This document shows positions 1 to 11,240 of a stretch of 64,000 bases of DNA, one piece after another. The notes under the pieces were generated by a model, which saw only the letters and a program-made list of their open reading frames with translations, was not told where the DNA came from and did not search any database. Source of the stretch: Cystobasidiopsis lactophilus (lineage: Eukaryota > Basidiomycota > Agaricostilbomycetes > Agaricostilbales > Chionosphaeraceae); NCBI GenBank assembly GCA_001599975.1, contig BCIO01000005.1:2094508-2158507 (forward strand). Reading direction: 5' to 3'. A program made the translations under genes and the position numbers. Numbering within the stretch: the stretch's first letter is position 1; each line of letters begins with the position of its first letter.

Positions 1-54
1 ACNCCCANCNNNCNCNNNCNCCNNCNNGCCNNCNNCNNCANNGNNNNCNNNNCN

Positions 55-1054
55 GTTGGCCTACTCCTACCCCCAGAGCCTGTACGAAGACGACCTGTCG
101 GCCACCTCATACGTGCCTCCGCCTTCACCCCCTGCCAGTCCTATCGCCTCGGGCATTTCTCCTTTTGCCGCTNCCACCGAGCCCGCCGCTCAAGAGTCGG
201 CCTACCACCAGAGCCAAAACGGCGACGGCGACGGCCCCTTCATCCCTTTGTCCCCGCTTTACGCCACGCCTATGACCTCGGGCGGCTTGTCCGAACCATC
301 TAGACGGCTTTGGAGCGAAACAATGGACAACAACTTGGTCGCGGCGGTTGAGCAGTGGCGCGCTCAAAATCCTGCCAACAAGAACGTGCGGTGGTCAGAT
401 ATCACGGCGGTGTTGAGCACTAGGGCTACCGAAAAGCAATGCCGGGAGCGTTACAAACTCTACCTTGCCCCATCGGGTTCGTTTCCTTTCACTTTTACAT
501 TTCACACACACACGAAAGCTCATTGTGCCTTGCTCTTTGGAAACAGACAAAAGCCCACTGACCCAGCCAGAATGGGACATCGTTCTGCGCGAGGTCAAAG
601 CTACGCTTCCGGAGAAGAGAGTGTCTTGGTCCAAAATCGCCAACATGATCAAGGACGAGTCCACCAAAATTCGCACCGACATGTTCATCAAGAACCAGTA
701 CAACAGCTTGTACAAGCGGGACGGCAGCCAAAACGTGCTACGAGTGAAGCCAACCAAAGGTGGCAGGTCGGCAGCCACCAAGGGCGCCAAGAAGACGGCC
801 AGCAAGGCAACCAAGGCGCACCGCAGTGGCAAGTGAGAGCCTTTTGGCCACGTCCTTCTGCGTCACCACCTGGCGTCTCGTCGCCCACACCATCCCCTCT
901 CTCGGCCAACATGGTCGAGCTGTACCACCACCTATCTTGGGCTACCCCTTTATTCCTCGCTGCATGTCAGCGAATATTGGACAGGACTACGGATTGCTTG
1001 TATTCTTGCGCACTTGATCGTTTTGCAACTATCGCTGAGGCAGCCTCTTGTACT
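55..1054 (+). repeat. Inverted segmental duplication, left arm
   Basis: This segment matches 10168-11240 in reverse complement. The match covers the SANT gene, its intron and about 220 bp of 3' flank, and stops abruptly near 1054. The arms differ at scattered single bases, including a few amino-acid changes such as MDNN versus MDAN. The left boundary coincides with the N-filled window edge. Confidence 0.85.
56..836 (+). CDS. Two-repeat Myb/SANT DNA-binding protein, copy 1 (5' end missing)
   Basis: This is a putative nuclear DNA-binding protein with two SANT/Myb repeats. Exon 1 runs to 476 and exon 2 from 547. The 70-nt intron 477-546 is phase 1 and restores a single frame. Repeat 1 begins near RRLWSETMD and ends at QCRERYKLYL. 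Repeat 2 begins at LTQPEWDIVL and ends at KNQYNSLYK. A basic Lys/Ala-rich tail resembling histone H1 follows. The N-terminus is Pro/Ser-rich and enters from the N-filled edge, so the start codon is not visible. The gene is a near-duplicate, in inverted orientation, of 10386-11914, which retains the upstream exon. No specific DNA target can be named. It could be a real paralog or an assembly duplicate. Confidence 0.7.
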
Positions 1055-2674
1055 GCATTCCACCTCTGGCTTGTCCCCAGCACGCCTTTTGCCCACCACA
1101 TAACGTCCAAGGGCGCTCATGAGAGAGATTCTGATCAACCATGCAGCTATGCAATTACATTCAAAAACCCCTCGTGTAGACCCCAATGCGACAAAACGAC
1201 ATGATCATGAGAATTTGGATCGGAAAGCTTGCAAGGCCTTCGAGTGCCCATCGACGCAAAGTCGAGTTGTGAGAAGCAAGCTGTTGCTCAGAGCAAGATC
1301 CTCCGAGATCCACAAGCCCGATTTGGATTGCTGCACTCCCTGTGGTACGCAAACAGGAAAATTAGCGATGGCCTCAATCTCGAGATCACCCAAGGGACTC
1401 TAGAACGAACCTTCGAAAGCTCTTCGTAACCATCTGAAGATCCCCCTTCTAGCATTTGTTTGACTAGCCCGACAAATCTGCTGCCCGGCGAGTCAGGTAA
1501 CGCTGAAAGCAAAGTGGTGCAAATGTCGCCACAGGCCGCAGCTATGGAGGGCGCCTGTTTTGACAGCGATGAAAGTTCAATCGGCGACAGATCCATGAAC
1601 GAGACTGGCGTTCAGCACAGTGAGCTCCAAGATCAATGTGGTGAGGACCGAGATCACCTACGCGGGTTCTCGCGCAAGTTGGCCCTGAGGTTGACAGCGT
1701 ATTCAGAAGAAGGGGAAGTACGAGGAGATGCAGACATGAATGTGCTGGTGGGCGAGAGGAGAAGAGGTGGACGGGGCGGCAAGTGAACAGCGACCGACAT
1801 CGTCCGTTCTGGTCGACCTTCCCTTGAAATTTCGACTCGGACTTGGCCCAAAGGCGATGCAAGAGAGCCTAGTCCGTGTCTAATGCGTGGAAGAACGAAT
1901 TGGAGGGAGGGGGAGATGGTGGTCTGCCGAAGAAGAAAAGGCACTGAGGAGCCGGTCAAGGCCTGGACTCTGAGCGGTCACACGATGCGAGGTCGCCAGG
2001 AACAAAGATTCGAGAGCTGGCCGGTCCGCTGTGGCTTGGCTTTCTTTGCAGAGCGAATGGGTCGAAAAGTGGTGAGAAGGGCAGCAACGAGGATTGGAAG
2101 TGAGCCGGCGAAGGATGGAAAGAGAACGCGTCGCAGGTTTTTGTTAGGAGGCGGAAGAGTGGCGGATTGGCGGTTTCGGGCTCGCCCACGAATCTTTGAG
2201 GTCTTGTAGGCTTGAATGAGTCTGGGCGATATGTTTGAAACGATATGAGTCGGCGCAAAGCGGCAAGGTAGAATGTACGCACAGAGATTCACCAGATCGA
2301 TCCAACCACACCAAGATGCCGCAGACCAAACTCCATATCAATTGGTGTTGACATCTGTAGCTCTCAGTTCCTATTAGTACGCAAGATTCGCAGAAGTAAC
2401 GGGGAATGATCAACGCACCAATCGCTCCCCTCTCAACAGTCCTGGTTCCAACTTCCGTTCAAGCACCAAAATGACTATGGTCTGTGAAACAAGAGCATTC
2501 AATGAGCTCGGGAACATACGGACTGTGAATTGGAGGGGGAAGAGGAACCCACGCCTGCCACAGCTTCAAAACGTCGCTGGAGAAACGATATGACAGCCCA
2601 ATCGACCTGTCCATTCGGACAACGCAATATCAGATGTGCTCTCAGAATATGGTGATAGACAGTCGAACGCACTT
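837..2674. other. Gene-poor stretch
   Basis: The first 220 bp are the 3' flank of the duplicated SANT gene. Beyond about 1054 there are only short open frames on both strands, with no recognisable domain, ordered splice sites or conserved motif. I see no gene here. The right end should carry the TFIIE-beta 3' UTR. Confidence 0.5.
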
Positions 2675-3901
2675 TCATTTGCCTGGCACGGGATAGTCTG
2701 CAGAAGCGCACATGAGTTGGGTCCGACATGAACCAAGGAGCGGGCAACTTGCCTCTGGTCAGATCAATCTCCTTCAAGTGGGTGTTGGTGATCTTGATGC
2801 GGCGGTTGCCGGCCTTCTTCTTCTTCTTGGTGGTGAAGCCGCTTGAGTTGTCCGAGCCGACGTTGGCCGTGGCCGTCTCTTTCAAACCCTCTGCAAGGCA
2901 GCCGACCAACACCGTAAGATCCTTCGAAGGATATAGTGAGGCAATAGCGACGACTTGCCATTTCGAAGCTGGATGGGCAGGTCAATCTCGTCGGGCGATT
3001 TGAGAGTGTGCCACATGTCCTTGAATTCTGTTCATGGGGCGTCAAACCCCGTTTATGAGCAACGCGAATCCATGTTGAGGGATCAAGACGAACCTTTGTC
3101 AAGCTTGCCAGCCTTGCCAAGCTCGTTCCCGACCTCGTCGTAAAACACCATCCTCGGCACTCCCTCCTTGTCCTCCGCCGCGCGGCCGCCCATGGACCGG
3201 GTGACGAGCACCTTGCCCTGCTCCTCGAGCTCTTCAATCACGGTCTGGGCTTGCGAGTAGGACTCCTTGAGCGTCTTGATGGGCAGCCCGCCCCGGGGTT
3301 GGTAGTTCTTGAGCACGCGCAGGAGGTCGTCCTTGCTGCGGATGTCATAATCGGGCTGTGTGGATCTCTTCATGAATACAAAGCAACGGCATTATTGCAA
3401 GGGGGGAGACGACGCACTTTGTAACGGTAGAGGCCCGTCTTGTCGTCGATGGCCACTCGGTCGTGGCGCTGGAAGATGGCCAGCAAGTCGGCGTTGGTCA
3501 AGAGGTCATCGTTGCCAGATTTGATGGCCAAGTCCTCCAAGCGATGCACGGACGGGTTGTCCTGCGCCGGTCTGCGTGAGCAGCTGGTCACTTTGCCACT
3601 GGCTGGAAACGCACCTTGAGCCATCTGACCAGATCTGCGACTTTGGAGTTCAGTCGAGATGCAATGCCACGCTCGATCTTGGCCACGTCGACTGTGAACA
3701 GTAACCCGTCAGCCTGAGAACGGGGGCAGGCAGCGCAACCAGCGGCGAACCCTTGGTCGCTGGTGCTGGCTTCTTGGGCTTCACATCCGCTCCAGCTCCA
3801 GCAGCTGCTCCAGGCGCAGGCCCAGCAGGAGTCAACGATCGACCCTGGAGCGTGCTCAGATCCCGGAACTTGGGCGTCGCACTACTCTCGGCAGAGGCCA
3901 T
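2675..3901 (-). CDS. TFA2: Transcription initiation factor IIE subunit beta
   Basis: This is the small TFIIE subunit, a core-promoter winged-helix protein that helps recruit TFIIH to RNA polymerase II. Seven exons splice to 287 aa: 3901-3751, 3691-3615, 3561-3418, 3355-3094, 3027-2959, 2890-2753 and 2697-2675. The start sits in a strong context (CCGCCATGG). The winged-helix core includes the segments LLTNADLLAIFQRHDR and KDDLLRVLKNYQPRGG. The C-terminal family signature RRIKITNTHLKEIDLTRDY is formed only after splicing the last intron. Introns 2891-2958 and 2698-2752 have GC-AG borders (donor GCAAGT), and both are needed to keep the family sequence in frame. The gene is divergent from the MTFP1-like gene. 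Confidence in the family is high; the exact start is less certain. Confidence 0.93.
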
Positions 3902-4537
3902 GGCGGTCGTCCAGGCTCGACCTGCGCTGCTCCGCCTTTTGTTCAGCCTCGGCCAATTTGTTGTCTGCTTTTGCTGTCTTCGAGTGCGAGTGCTCCTTGT
4001 GCGCCCTTGCCCGCTAGCGAGTCCCGTTAGAACCGGAGAAGATATCTCGACAACACTGTGCCTCGCAAGCCGAATCATCATCTTCCAAAAGGTGAGCGCC
4101 GCCCCGTCCACCATTGCTCTTGTTCTTGGAGCTACAATGCCATTGTTCCCCTCGCAGAGTCACTCTAGAAGCCCTTGCATTCGCCCCTATAACATCAGAC
4201 TACCGAATTCTGTGACAGCCAAGCAATCTGGTGAGCCGGGCCGCCTGCTCTCGAAAGCCCACACCATGGCTTATATTGCAAGGAGTCGCTTTTCAGACTG
4301 TCGACTTCCAAGCTTGATTTTGTGCTAGACTTTGAACGAAACCCTCTCGGGCAGAAGTTGAGCAGCTTGGTGGTAAGCTCTGTTTGCCTCCCTTCAAGCC
4401 CTGGTTCTTTATTGTACTGAGCTGCCACTTGTGCCAATCACCCACAGAAGCTTGAATCTATCGAATCGCCGCCCACTCTGCCTAAAAGCCCTCCCTAAAC
4501 CAAATTTCTTGTCGCCACCTCCACTCATAACTTCAAC
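3902..4537. promoter_or_regulatory. Divergent promoter region, TFIIE-beta and MTFP1-like
   Basis: These 636 bp lie between two genes that point away from each other, so they should hold both promoters and 5' leaders. I see no clear TATA box or named factor site. A frame upstream of the TFIIE-beta start on the minus strand is rich in Lys, Glu and Ala but has no start. Confidence 0.45.
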
Positions 4538-5538
4538 ATGTCATCTACCGCTATCGTGGAAACGGCTACGCAAGTAGCCAACGAAGCTGTGGCCGGTGAA
4601 CTGCCCGATTCCACCACCACCCAAGCTCGGTTTGTGGCGGCCCTTTTTGTACCAAGCTCTGAAACACTTTGGCTTACTTTGTTCGTTCGCCCGCGATCAG
4701 TTGGCTGGGCTACTTGGCTCGAATCAAGCCTCTATTAATCAAGAGCTCGCGGTACCTTGCTTACTCCTCCGACGTGGGCGAGGCCTTCCGGCCGGTCGTC
4801 AATCGAACTTTTGTCCAAGGAGCGTATCTCACTTCCTGGTTTGTTTCCCTATCCCCACTCCGTGCCTTTTCTGCAGAACTGACTGGGCATGGTCGAACAA
4901 ACAGGCTCTACGTGAGCGGCGACGTGGCGTACGAGGGCTACAAGGCGCACTTGCGCTACCAGGAGAGGGCGCTCCTTCCTCGCACCCTCGGCGCACCGGA
5001 GCCACCGAGCCAGACGACCGAAGTCGGGCTAGTTGTGGCCAAGCGAGCAATCTTCCAAGTGACCGCCTCCATGCTGTTCCCGTTCGTTTCACGTCTCCGC
5101 TTCAGCCCTATCTCTGAGCTCACTGTGCGGGCCCGAACGAACAGAGCACTGACGATCCATACGGCGGTCAAGTACACGGCCAAGTACGCTCAGCGCTTCC
5201 AGAACGTCCGCCTTCGAGGCATCGTGCCCACCGTGGTCGGCCTGGCTATCGTGCCCGCCCTACCCTGTTCGTCTCTATTGACACACGAATGGTTGTTTGT
5301 GGCTCATACGTCTGCTGGACAGTCCTGTTTGATCACCCGATCGAGACCGCTGTCGACAAGGGATTCGGTAGATTTCTCTCGCACCTTCCGTCAATCATTA
5401 GACTAATTAACATTTCTCGTAGCTGTTCTTGAGGAGAAGATGGGCCTGCCGCCTTCGCACGAAGGTCCCGTTGTTGGTCAGGCGCCGCCTTCGCAAGCCG
5501 GGCTACAGGAGAAGCAGCGGCTCCACAAGGACCTGTAA
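4538..5538 (+). CDS. Mitochondrial fission process protein 1 (MTP18) homolog
   Basis: This is the fungal member of the MTFP1/MTP18 family of inner mitochondrial membrane proteins, which influence mitochondrial division in animals. Six exons give 229 aa: 4538-4629, 4701-4838, 4905-5081, 5145-5266, 5323-5367 and 5423-5538. The family signature RYLAYSSDVGEAFRP lies near residue 45. YVSGDVAYEGYKAHL and HTAVKYTAKYAQRFQN follow, and FLFDHPIETAVDKGF lies near the C-terminal third. All five introns are 55-71 nt, and each junction restores a family-conserved residue. The tail is Gln/Pro-rich. The human role is established knowledge; the role in this fungus is inferred. Confidence 0.93.
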
Positions 5539-5812
5539 AGGTACTTGACCCCTCGGCTTCTTCGACCCTACTTCAATCGCATCCTCAATCGCAACTTTGG
5601 GACGATCGGTTTGGGGAAAGCAAGAGAGAGGGACGGAAGCCACTCTCCTTTCCAAGAGCAACAATACAAGAGAAAGCCAGTTTCCTTGCGGCCCCTCATC
5701 CCTCTCTTTCGCCCGCCCATCTTGACCCACCCTGCCCATCCAATATTATTCACCCCACTCCTGTGTTACGCCGCCCGCCGTTAGAATCGATACCCAAACC
5801 CGAAGACTTGTT
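5539..5812. other. Intergenic, no gene seen
   Basis: This is the 3' flank of the MTFP1-like gene. It is pyrimidine-rich with no coherent coding signal. Confidence 0.45.
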
Positions 5813-6126
5813 TCAAATGTTGGACCTCGCACCTTTTATGCCTTGGCAGCCGTAGACGTTGCCGGCGGAGGAGGCGGATGGACAGTCGGACCTAGGCCAC
5901 AACCGTGAGTTGCCTGTGTGGGTCGCTAGTCCTTTAACTTTTTGGTCTCTGTTCGATGGACGATGAGAACGAACAAAGGCCATGCCTGGCTTTCGATATG
6001 AGCACCTCCGTCTCCTAGTAGAGAAGATACAAGCGCACCTATGAATTTGCACCCTCGCGGAGCGATGGGCGCCGCCCAGGCCAGGGAGCAGGCGAAGAGC
6101 ACGAAAGAGGCCTTGAAGAGCTGCAT
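5813..6126 (-). CDS. Possible small secreted cysteine-containing protein
   Basis: A tentative two-exon model (6126-6039 and 5913-5813) gives 62 aa. The N-terminus MQLFKASFVLFACSLAWA has a good signal-peptide shape and a likely cut before APIAPRGCKF. The predicted mature part is about 44 aa and has three cysteines. The intron (5914-6038) would be 125 nt, about twice the local norm, so the second exon may be wrong. No family is recognised. A short open frame with a chance hydrophobic start remains possible. Confidence 0.3.
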
Positions 6127-6555
6127 GATAACCGACTGGTCTTGTTTGGATCAAAAGAGTGTTCACTTTGGCCTGCAAAGTGGGATTGTTGGGAGAAGTC
6201 CAGCTTGGCCGAACCAGAACAAGAGGTCATGCGGCGACATGGAGCGGTTGCCAGGCTGAGCTTGTCTGGCTTGAATTGCGTTTCATCATGGTTGACCTGT
6301 CTGACTCTCTCAAAAATTGTGGTATTGATAAATAGATACGTCTGATGCATAACTGGACACGCAAAATGGGCTGCGACCGACGGCCAGCATCCGTCAGGCT
6401 GGGTGGCAAAATGAGTCTGGGTGGAACTCCAACTCTGCCGTGGCGATGTTATCAGCACCGAGACCCCAGACAGCCAGAACAATACGATCTGAGCGGAACT
6501 GGTACATGTCTTAACTTGCATGGATCAATACGAAAGCCCCTGCAGCCCGAGGGCT
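6127..6555. other. Intergenic, no gene seen
   Basis: Only overlapping short frames on both strands are present, with no family motif or consistent splice structure. Confidence 0.4.
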
Positions 6556-7557
6556 CTACTCGCCCAGCAAGGGTCTCGACTCCTCGTCCGGTTCCCTCGG
6601 TCCGAACACAACATGCTGGGTGATGAAAGCCACATCAAAGGTCATGCTGAGAAGTCCCAGCAACAGCTTGGCCAGGTTGCCCTTGATGCTGTCCCAAGGG
6701 TGCGCCGAAGTGGTGAACGAGTCCAGAACGAGCTGGGCCACAGACAGCAACCCGCCCGTTAGGTCGAGTAGGATGTTACCGATAGACCACCCCAATGTCG
6801 ACCGTCGCCGTTGGTTCAGAAGGAGCTGCGGCTAGATTTGCCACCACTGATTTAGGTCCACTCATTTTAGAGAGCGAGAGGCTCACAATGTATTTAATGA
6901 AGCTCGATAGAATCTTGATGTACGAAAAGGCGTAAAGAAGGTCAAGAGGATGAATGAGGTGGGCTCCAGCGCCAACGGAGGAAGCCACGATGACGGCGAG
7001 CAGTGTGACATAAAAGGAAACGAAACCCCTCGACAGGCGTTGAGATTCCGATTTCTGTGGATGATACTGAAGGCATGAGTTGGCTGTGCGACAGATAAAC
7101 AGAGCTGAAAGCACTTTGTAAAGGAAAGTTTGCCCGAGCGTGAAGGATGCTATGGCGAAGGCCTTTGCATAACGATCAAATCCGGGCCCGCCATCAAAAC
7201 AGCAGGGCAGTAAGTCTTACATGAACACCAAACGCGATGTCGTTGGGCGCAACCGCAGGAAAGTCGCCATCGTGTCGCCGGGCATACTCGTCTCTGACCT
7301 CTCTTGACGCAAACAGGCCAATGTTGTATACTGCATAGCATGCAAAGGCCAAAACGTTGAGGTACAGGTATTCGAAGGAGAGGCCCTCGACGCTGAGTGA
7401 AGGCGTCTCAGAGCCATGCCTGGCAGGTCGGGAGGTTCAAAGTGCGGGCTCACCTCTTTCGCCTAAAGTTGAGGATGACTTGAGGGTAGAATGAGATAGA
7501 CCACGCCCAAAAGTAAGCCCAACCAAGAATGGCAGAGACGACACTGGCGGCCGACAT
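6556..7557 (-). CDS. Cystinosin-type PQ-loop transporter
   Basis: This is a lysosomal/vacuolar cystine-proton symporter homolog (CTNS in animals, ERS1 in yeast). Five exons give 255 aa: 7557-7454, 7392-7221, 7162-7115, 7054-6887 and 6831-6556. PQ-loop 1 is visible as [20 protein letters not shown] near residue 20. PQ-loop 2 is [18 protein letters not shown], followed by [11 protein letters not shown], the family hallmark of the second loop. The remaining sequence is strongly hydrophobic and fits seven membrane helices. The animal luminal N-terminal domain is absent, as in fungal members. An upstream in-frame ATG at 7707 would add a Pro/Ser-rich leader; I prefer 7557. Confidence 0.93.
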
Positions 7558-7791
7558 GCTGCCGAGCGCCCGGGACGATTTCGTGGAAGGAGCCTGGGGA
7601 AGAGGTGGAAAGGCGAAAGCGCTGCTCGGGGAGACTGACGCGGCACTCAAGGTAGTCTCAAAGCTTGATTGCAAGGGACGAAGAGGCGGGCGATGAGCCA
7701 AAGGCATGATAAATGGCGAGCTCGCAATTTTCGACGGGGCAAAGCCGTGTACGCAGGAAGGCAAGAAGCAGCACTCTCAGTAGCTATTTGT

Positions 7792-8404
7792 CTACATGGC
7801 CTTGGCAACGGGCATAATCTTGATCGCTTCCGGGTCCCACGCCTGCTCTAATCGCAATGAGAAGGAGCTCTCGAAGGGTGGATAAGCGGGACGCCTTACG
7901 CCGCCTTCCACGTAGATGTCCTTCAGCAAAAAGGCCCTAATGCACTCAGGAGTTGAGCAAGAGGACGAGGGAAGCGAAGGGAACGATAGTCACTTGATCT
8001 CTTCGGCGGAGTTGCCCTTGAGCAAGAGCCAGCTGCCGGTGGGTGACGGCGTCTCGCCCGAGGCAGGATCTACGCTCAGCGTAGCACCAGCAGTTTCTAA
8101 TGCGAATTCATGAGCGCAAGCCCTGGAATTTTTGGTCCGAGGCTGCAACCAACCGAGAATGCCCGCTTCCTTCGCCGCGATGGCGCCTTTCAAGTGCTGC
8201 GGGCGTAGATCCATCCTGTGGGACATATCTGAGGCACCACACAATGCCCTTGCCAGAGTGAATGGCGCACCTCTTTGAGCCAGTCTTGAGGTCCGGGCAG
8301 AGGCAGAGATAGTAATTGGGACCGGCGGCAGGAGCAGAGGAAGACATGGCGCGCGTTGAAGTCAGCAGAGGTCGTCGAAGAGTTGAGCAAGCAGTTCGCA
8401 GCAT
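7792..8404 (-). CDS. YciI-domain protein, probably mitochondrial
   Basis: Four exons (8404-8271, 8215-8154, 8096-7994, 7936-7792) give 147 aa. Residues 1-19, MLRTACSTLRRPLLTSTRA, look like a mitochondrial presequence: Arg-rich, with no acidic residues. The YciI fold covers most of the rest. Visible markers are RPQHLKGAIAAKEAGI, containing the conserved His, and the C-terminal FLLKDIYVEGGV. Members are small ferredoxin-like proteins of uncertain biochemical role. Translation could also start at the second Met (8347), which would drop the presequence. The gene lies in tandem, 105 bp downstream of the IQM-like gene. Confidence 0.85.
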
Positions 8405-8509
8405 CGAAAACCCAAGGTTCCGAAAGCCGATTGATCGTCGGTGGACAACCGGTGCGAGGCCGCTCTAACGCCTTGGCCCATGAGCGGTGGTGATGGTGCG
8501 GATCTGGTG

Positions 8510-9997
8510 CTAAGACTTGGCTTTGGCGGTGACATCTCTCTTCTTTCTTTGCATCTTCTTCCGAAAGGCGTGCCAGCCGTTTGCTTTTTGTACCGCCCAA
8601 AGCTGGATCTTGGTGAATCGAAAGTCGCATTTGCTCAGATCTGCCCCTTCTTCGCGGAGGTGGTCGATGAACTGGGTCTGGTTGGACATTGGTACTCTGT
8701 AGTGGCCAGACATGGGCTGGAAGGAAGTCGGCCGGCCCGCGTCAACTTGAAGTGTGCCGGCGCCTGTCCAAAATGCGTGGTCATTAGCGGCCTACACTGA
8801 GCACAGTGAAATAGGACCACTAACTGATGATGGGGCCACCAGCCAAGAACGAACTGTGTTGAAGTCTTCCGCGCAGCTTGAGGCCCACATAGAGCTCGTC
8901 TGCGATTAATTTTAGCCGTGACGTTTGATTTGGGAAGGAAGCGGCAGGTGAGCGCACATTTACTGTCTGCCACGTAGATATAATCCTCTTTGAGTGGTTT
9001 GCCTTTCTTCTTAGGCGGAGGCGGAGGCTGATCGGCTGGACGAGGGTACAGACCTCCGCCGTCTGAGTCGATGAAAGCCCCGGGCGTGGTGTCGACCAAC
9101 GGATGCTCTTCCGCATTATTCAAAGGATGAGGACACATCCATCGAAAGAGGCCATCTTGAATGATGACCCGGTAGTGCATGCGCTCCTCAGCCGAAAGGT
9201 AACTGCAGTGACCGGGTAAGATGATTGTCTTCTTGAACAAAGGCTGAGACCACGCACTGTATCCTGTCCTTCTCGAGTTTCTCTCTTGGGCACTCTTTCA
9301 GCGAGAGCTCCTTGCCACCGCCGTGATCAAGCCAAAACTGAAAGCCCTCTTTTGTGTCGGCTCGCTCCCATGCTTCGTGATAGTGTTGTAAGTTGGAGCC
9401 GTAGCGATGCTTCAGGTCAATCATCTCCAACCAATGTTGCTCTTCTAGCTGAAGCAAAGGATTAGATGGAATAGGCCAAATTCGGGATCAAGGACAGCAC
9501 ACCTTCTTCTTGACCTTGATGGGCTTGGAGCGGCCTCTCGGATCCTTTGAGTAAGCATAGGACATAGCTCTCTCCCTCTTTTGTGCCCAAGTTTCGTCTT
9601 GCCGGCTGAACAGATCCCTCAGACCCGAGCTGGTCCTGGCCTCCTCCTTCTTCTCGGCGGCGGACATTGAAGGCGGCTGCTGAAAGGCAGGGGCAGCGTC
9701 CTTCTCCTTCCCTTGGATCTCTGCAGCCAGAACCACAGCTCTCTTCATCTTGGCCTTGGGCGTGTTGGCGGCGTCCGAGTTTGTCAGGGACTCCCGAGCC
9801 ACCGCTTCGAGCTTCACCCGTTTCAAAGAGTCGTCCCAGCGGTCAGACGCCGTCAAGCGAGAGCCAGTTGCTGATGGTTTGTTGGCCATAGGTAAGGATG
9901 TCGCTTCAACGGCGTCTACGACGTCCTTCTTAGTGACATCGCACGGCTTATTGTCGAGGGCTTCGGGATCTGAGCGAGCAGGGCTTTCGTCGGCCAT
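8510..9997 (-). CDS. IQM-family-like protein (plant calmodulin-binding IQM homolog)
   Basis: Five exons (9997-9503, 9448-9258, 9202-8958, 8899-8825, 8763-8510) give 419 aa. Three blocks match the family known from plants as IQM and also found in fungi. These are HWLEMIDLKHRYGSNLQHYH with FQFWLDHGGG near residues 170-205, GRLQHSSFLAGGP near 330, and PMSGHYRVP near 355. The C-terminus is Lys-rich. The first 150 residues are charged and low in complexity. I do not see a clear IQ motif before the first block, so calmodulin binding should not be assumed. The function in fungi is not established to my knowledge. Confidence 0.82.
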
Positions 9998-10385
9998 GGC
10001 TCGACTTTCAGACTTTGAGATGTGATCTTAGATAAAATTAGCTTCGAAATCAAAGAAGTTTTGGCAGCTGGCGTCGGACGTCGAGTCTCGAGAGGCAATC
10101 TCCGCTTCCGCCTCGAAGTGGCGGAGAGCAAATTTATGGGATTCTAGGAAAGCTTGGCTTGGGATAGAGTACAAGAGGCCGCCTCAGCGATAGTTGCAAA
10201 ACGATCAAGTGCGCAAGAATACAAGCAATCCGTAGTGCTGCCCAATACTCGCTGACATGCAGCGAGGAATAAAGGGGTAGCCCAAGATAGATGGTGGTAC
10301 AGCTCGACCATGTTGGCCGAAAGAGGGGATGGTGTGGGCGCCGAGACGCCAGGTGGTGACGCAGAAGGACGTGGCCAAAAGGCTC
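9998..10385. other. Intergenic between tandem minus-strand genes
   Basis: It holds the promoter of the IQM-like gene and the 3' flank of SANT copy 2. From 10168 rightward it belongs to the inverted duplication. No further gene is seen. Confidence 0.5.
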
Positions 10386-11240
10386 TCATTTGCCACTGCG
10401 GTGCGCCTTGGTTGCCTTGCTGGCCGTCTTCTTGGCGCCCTTGGTGGCTGCCGACCTGCCACCTTTGGTTGGCTTCACTCGTAGCACGTTTTGGCTGCCG
10501 TCCCGCTTGTACAAGCTGTTGTACTGGTTCTTGATGAACATGTCGGTGCGAATTTTGGTGGACTCGTCCTTGATCATGTTGGCGATTTTGGACCAAGACA
10601 CTCTCTTCTCCGGAAGCGTAGCTTTGACCTCGCGCAGAACGATGTCCCATTCTGGCTGGGTCAGTGGGCTCTTGTCTGTTTCCAAAGAGCAAGGCACAAT
10701 GAGCTTTCGTGTGTGTGTGAAATGTAAAAGTGAAAGGAAACGAACCCGATGGGGCAAGGTAGAGTTTGTAACGCTCCCGGCATTGCTTTTCGGTAGCCCT
10801 AGTGCTCAACACCGCCGTGATATCTGACCACCGCACGTTCTTGTTGGCAGGATTTTGAGCGCGCCACTGCTCAACCGCCGCGACCAAGTTGGCGTCCATT
10901 GTTTCGCTCCAAAGCCGTCTAGATGGTTCGGACAAGCCGCCCGAGGTCATAGGAGTGACGGAAAGCGGGGACAAAGGGATGAAGGGGCCGTCGCCGTCGC
11001 CGTTTTGGCTCTGGTGGTAGGCCGACTCTTGAGCGGCGGGCTCGGTGGCAGCGGCAAAAGAAGAGCCCGAGGCGACAGGACTGGCAGGACGTGGAGACGG
11101 AGCCAAGTAGNNNNNNNNNNNNNNNNNNNNNNNNNNNNNNNNNNNNNNNNNNNNNNNNNNNNNNNNNNNNNNNNNNNNNNAAGTAGGAGGTGGCCGACAG
11201 GTCGTCTTCGTACAGGCTCTGGGGGTAGGAGTAGGCCAAC
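10168..11240 (-). repeat. Inverted segmental duplication, right arm
   Basis: Reverse complement of 55-1054, interrupted by the 70-N gap. The match ends near 10168, inside the shared 3' flank. Upstream of 11240 this copy continues into further coding sequence that the left arm lacks. Confidence 0.85.

Noticed and set aside
1460-1786. Open frame of 108 codons on the plus strand
   Set aside because: It lacks an ATG start, has no family resemblance and overlaps equally long frames on the other strand.
10390-10827. Long frame antisense to the SANT gene, present in both copies
   Set aside because: It mirrors the codon bias of the real gene on the other strand, and its conservation in both copies follows from the duplication.
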